A stretch of 64,000 bases of DNA, taken from positions 1 through 64,000 of the forward strand of contig JACCGJ010012510.1 of NCBI GenBank assembly GCA_013407085.1, given 5' to 3'. Positions 60,201 to 64,000 of this stretch are shown piece by piece; position 1 is the first letter of the stretch; every line of letters begins with the position of its first letter. The notes beneath the pieces are model-generated. The model ran no database searches. It worked only from the letters and a program-made list of their open reading frames with translations, and was not told the DNA's origin. The translations under genes and the position numbers were made by a program. This DNA comes from Atriophallophorus winterbourni (Eukaryota > Platyhelminthes > Trematoda > Plagiorchiida > Microphallidae).

Positions 60201-61412
60201 ATGGTCCCATTACATGGTGGCACGCAGCCGCGGGTGAATAAATTTGTTGAGAACAATTTCTTGGCTCAGCACATATCTTGAATATGAAACACGTCCCAGA
60301 TGTAGCGGAGCACAATAAAATCCCTAAGCAGATACTCGCTCTTAACCGGTTGTAATAGAGGGAATAATCTGGATAGGGGGCGAAGTATCTAAAATAACTG
60401 AGTAATGGCTTCCCATTTTACCAAATAAAGACGCAGTCACCGACTTGATAATGCAGCATCACTACATAATATGTGGACATTTTGGAGCTTCACACGCGCT
60501 GTCTAGTATTCGTCGGTAGTACAGGATCTTGAAAGGAATAGCTGTAGTAGGAAGAGCGTTGCGTTCGTGTAAGGAGTGCAGAAGCCTGCATGCTAGTCCT
60601 TGCCATCAGGCCATAACGCCTCTCCGGCATTTAGAACCGACAGGGGTTTACATGCCTTTAGTCACACTGGTGTTAATTATTTCGGTGCCTTCCGTGTTAG
60701 GCATGAGGGAGGCGAAGATAAACGCTATGGCTGTTTATTCACATGCATGCGGATACGGGCAGTCCACATTGAATAAATTTATGACCTTACCACAGACTCA
60801 TTTCTAATGGCCTTAAATAGATTCGCGTGTAGGAGAAAAACGCCAAGCGCTTTCTATAGCGACTATGGATCTAATTTCGTTGGAGCTGAAACAGAATTAA
60901 GAAATTTTGTCGTTCTTTGAATCAAAGCCGTATGAGCGACGCGAAAGCTAAACATGGTATAGAATGGTATTTCAATCCCTCAGCTATCGCGTCTGTACGT
61001 GGGAGCGGATGATCAGAACAATACATAGGATATTAGGACATCTTCTAAAGAAACAAGTTGTTTCGGACGAAAAAATCTTGACTGCACTTGCAGAAGCTGA
61101 CAGAATAATGAATGATTGACAGATCGTCCCGGTTTATGAGGACCCAGAACGATCACCAGCTCTCTCTCCAAATGATTTGTTGCTACACAGATCTAACTCT
61201 AGTTTGATCGACGACAATATTTCTCTAAGAGAAAAAATGACAAAAGATGACCACAAGCGCGTCAGTTAGCACACTTGAAACACTTTGTTCTTAGATAGTA
61301 ACGTCTAGTTGCCATTATGATATGATCAGCGATGGGTAAAGATATAGGGTGGGATACCAGAGTATGTAGGTTGTCAGCCTTTGAGAAATCCGGCGCGGAT
61401 TTCGGGAGGCGG
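57230..61412 (+). mobile_element. BEL/Pao LTR retrotransposon, degenerate
   Basis: Order on the + strand: gag end with two zinc-knuckle remnants (CILCELIHHLEQC near 57590 and RCIRCLKGNHRIADSKC near 57690); aspartic protease (57868-58290; GTVSTCAFLYNGSDCTLV, with the catalytic Asp replaced by Asn, and ILIGCDVPDVH); linker 58311-58532; RT with intact YVDDF at about 59130; RNase H (about 59600-60076; LFSDASESGY, then HVPSDHNLADVASRV); integrase (60360-61270; YSDYGSNFVGAETELRNF, and the closing PALSPNDLLLHRS). At least ten stops or shifts. It abuts the repeat array and no 5' LTR was recognised. Confidence 0.75.
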
Positions 61413-61700
61413 TGTAAGATGAACATTGAATTTATTTTATTGACAACTCACTGTTTGAATCTCCTGGTATTTTTGTACATTTTAACCATTTTTGTTTTAC
61501 TGAACCACTTGAATTTATTCCTTCTTGAGCTTATATTTTTGTATCTTTATTTGGCCGTTCGCTCGCTATTTGAAGTTGCGATCACTCGTGGTCATTGTTG
61601 CTGTTGAATATAGTTGTTTTTGGATTCAGTACGAAGCGGAATAATTGAGGTTTGCTATTTTTATTGTATAATTATTTTGCTTCAATAGTACCGTACTCAT
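61413..61700 (+). repeat. Possible 3' LTR of the BEL/Pao element
   Basis: A purine-rich tract (ttcgggaggcgg) precedes TGTAAGATGAAC at 61413, the usual entry to a 3' LTR. T-rich sequence follows, and part of it resembles 21550-21620. No matching 5' copy was identified in front of the element, so this is tentative. Confidence 0.3.
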
Positions 61701-61789
61701 CTCACGTATTGTATTGTCAATATTTTGGTGGGCTTGGACGCGTCATTCAACCGTTGGATAGACACATTGGTGTTTATATCGTGACTGAA

Positions 61790-62500
61790 ATCTTTGACAT
61801 TGAACTCGATTTTCCCCGGACCGAATTGTCGGTTACACAGCGCGTGCGTACTTAATGCTTTACTGTTCGGCAGTGAAACCTGGACCACCCACGCAAGACA
61901 CGAACGGAAGCTGAATGCTTTCCATTTACGAAGCATCTGTCGTATCTTGAACATATCGTGGATGAACAGATTGACTAATGCTGAAGTGCTTTTAAAAGCT
62001 AGTCAACAGAATAAGTTCACCCTATTGCGACACCGCCGCCTGCGGTGGCTTAGTCATGTCTACAGAATGGAAAATGGTTGTATTCCGAAAGATCTACTCT
62101 ATGGTGCGTTGCAATTAGAAAGTCAACCATTGGGCAGACCGCACTTGCGGTACAAAGATGTTTGCAAAAGAAATATGAAAGCTCTTGACATTGACCCCGC
62201 GAGCTAAGAAGAACTTGCTCTTGACCGCTCACTTTAGCGGCGTTATTTAAAGCATAGACTGCAAGCTGGGAAAGAGCAGATACAGCTCTTGGTTGCTGAA
62301 CGCAGATCACGCCGCCGGCGTGCAACTGATGCAATACAACAGAGTTTTGACTATCGTTGCAAGCGCTGCGGGAGATAATGTTCCTCCCGAATCGGACAGT
62401 TTAGTCATTCAGAAAGCTGTAAAACATGAAATTTCATGCGATTGTGATGTACATTCTTGGTCGACATCGACCGACGTAGGCCAACATCAACAACAACATC
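61790..62500 (+). mobile_element. LINE 3' part (RT C-terminus and tail)
   Basis: An open stretch 61794-62207 contains LLFGSETWTTHARHERKLNA, LLRHRRLRWLSHVYRME and LRYKDVCKRNMKALDIDP, the standard RT C-terminus of a widespread animal LINE group. It continues in broken frame with RRSRRRATDAIQ, CKRCGRDNVPPESDS and SLVIQKAVKHE. It is the longest of the related tails at 3.9, 7.7, 25.1, 29.1, 30.6 and 36.8 kb. Confidence 0.75.
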
Positions 62501-63035
62501 TGGATAAATGCACTCTAGTGCGCTTTATCAGCACGTAAGTGAGAAAACTATGTACAAAGATGTACATTCACTATCTACACTGGACTTACTATTCTTTAAA
62601 GGTTCTAAAGATGCCCAAAACCTTTCTCACGACTCACCTTTGGGGAAAAGTTACCATGTCACCATAATATTCCAGGCAATTCTTTGTTTTCATAAGCCAC
62701 CCGTCAAATACAGGCGTAATCTAAACCAAATTGACTAGAATGACGTACGGCTTTCCGCTTCATAATGTGACTAATTCTCTGAAACCAATGACATCGAAAG
62801 TCAATCGTCAGTTATGAAGCGCAATGTCGTAAGTCTTTAAGACCTCTACCTTTCTCTTTGACACGCACGGCTAAAGAACAAACCACCTCGGTGGACTCCT
62901 GTGGTGCGACGCATCATTATTAGGCGCGGCAGACACTGGCGCAGACATATAGCTCTACCAACCTGTGGAAATTGGTCGTGATATAAGGTTTCTGTAAACA
63001 ACACAGTAGACTCATCAGAAATCAATTTATGGTTC
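62501..63035. other. No gene recognised
   Basis: Spacer between two LINE pieces. Confidence 0.4.
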
Positions 63036-63038
63036 AAA

Positions 63039-64000
63039 GTGAAGCTACAACGGAGGCTTCAGCGAAGCTACGAATCTTACCTCGCGAACTTTGCTAAAAA
63101 AAACCTTAAGAAGTATTTTAGTTATGTTCAGTCTATTGGTAAGCCAAGGGGGCCCAACGGTACTCTAATATTAGACAATGGCGAGAAATCCAGTTTTGAC
63201 CCCGACAAGGCAGCAGCTTCGCATGATTATTTTTAAAGCGTAGATTGAATGGATGATGGTGATGCGATTCACACAGTTCCAACTCTTCGTACGTGAATGG
63301 GTGCCTCTCTGAGCAAAGTAGTTTTTGCACGGAAGCTGTCGCTGGGATCCTAAACAATCTAGACGGAAATAAATCCGCCGGACCTGATGATATGCGTCCT
63401 GAAATTGTAAAGGAAATACATAAGTATTAGCAGAGCCTCTCTGTAGGTTATACAACCAATCGCTCTGCAAAGGCATCCTATCAGATGACTGGAAGAAACG
63501 CCATTGTCGTACCTATTCGAAAGTGATGTTACGCAAATATCGTTAAGAATTTCCGACCGATAAGCTTTACTAGTGTTTTATGTAATGCCTTGGAGAGACT
63601 TATCAGGGATCAGTTGTGCAGCCTGCTCGTACACAATTCATCATCAAGCACAGTTTAAAATGTGTTTCTAGAAAGAAGGTCGTGTCTCTCGAATTTTTAT
63701 GCTTTTTAGATAGAATTTCCAAGACACGGTTATACACAATTTCCTAGTGATGACGCTCGCGGACAGAGGCGTATCTGGTAAGCTTCACGACGGGATAACC
63801 AGTTTTCTTCCTGATCGATCCTTCCACGTCCGTGCAGGCGATACCACCTTTAAATTCGCAAAAGCTACCAGTGTGGTCCAAAAAGGTTCAGTATTAGTCC
63901 CAATAATCTTTCTGATCTTCATCGATGATCTGGCATGTCATGTCCCTGCTACATGTTTTATGATGATGTTAAATTCACCGGATCTGGTGATCACGGTGAT
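63039..64000 (+). mobile_element. CR1/jockey-like LINE RT, third family, cut by the window edge
   Basis: 63039-63236 (YVQSIGKPRGPNGTLI, GEKSS) is the region just before RT. NLDGNKSAGPDDMRPEIVKE follows near 63350, then NFRPISFTSVLCNALERLI (63550-63600) and QKGSVLVPIIFLIFIDDL (63880-63930). The YADD box lies at the right edge. Several stops and shifts. It differs in sequence from the CR1-like copies elsewhere in the window. Confidence 0.7.

Noticed and set aside
1..64000. CRISPR array, bacterial operons, rRNA or complete tRNA genes
   Set aside because: No regular spacer array, no ribosome-binding-site-led gene chains and no complete cloverleaf were seen; tRNA-like text occurs only within the ~425-bp repeat.

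Overview
This is eukaryotic, A+T-rich animal DNA with spliced genes buried in retrotransposon debris; nothing in it looks bacterial or viral. A flatworm, most probably a trematode of the blood-fluke type, is the best guess. The reasons are RTE-type LINEs resembling the schistosome SR2 family, CR1-type LINEs, Gypsy and BEL/Pao pol remnants, and two candidate genes built from a 61-nt signal-peptide exon followed by tiny symmetric phase-1 exons, the architecture of schistosome micro-exon genes. The species cannot be fixed from the sequence.

Host genes. (1) On the + strand, 30192-44732, nine exons join without a frame break into a 324-residue secreted protein: signal peptide, CUB-like domain 1, two micro-exons of 21 and 27 bp, CUB-like domain 2 with four cysteines, a Thr/Pro-rich mucin-like stalk, and a short hydrophobic C-terminus. 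Both CUB-like domains are split by a phase-0 intron at the same place, so the two-exon module was duplicated. (2) On the - strand, 9045-8985 is a candidate signal-peptide exon, followed by a 12-bp micro-exon at 8845-8834; a further candidate exon lies at 686-592. This would be a gene running off the left edge.

Mobile elements, left to right. 1-9 kb holds candidate exons and decayed repeat scraps. 10580-13261 is a complete Ginger/KRBA2-like DNA transposon with 260-bp terminal inverted repeats and an intact two-exon transposase of 549 codons. 14-18.2 kb holds CR1-like LINE copies, 18.2-20.2 kb a degenerate Gypsy pol, and 20.4-29.5 kb LINE tails, two tRNA-like repeat units, a MITE and several CR1 fragments. 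Intron 1 of the + strand gene contains a full-length RTE LINE (31060-34216, antisense, 10-bp target duplication) beside a Gypsy RT fragment. 46.3-48.6 kb is an antisense CR1 copy. 49.6-57.2 kb is a tandem array of a repeat of about 425 bp containing a tRNA-like segment, interrupted by a second RTE copy with an 8-bp target duplication. 57.2-61.4 kb is a BEL/Pao element broken by many stops and shifts. 61.8-64 kb holds two further LINE pieces.

All exon joins were made by reading splice signals and phase by eye. Element family names rest on recognisable motifs, not on database searches.
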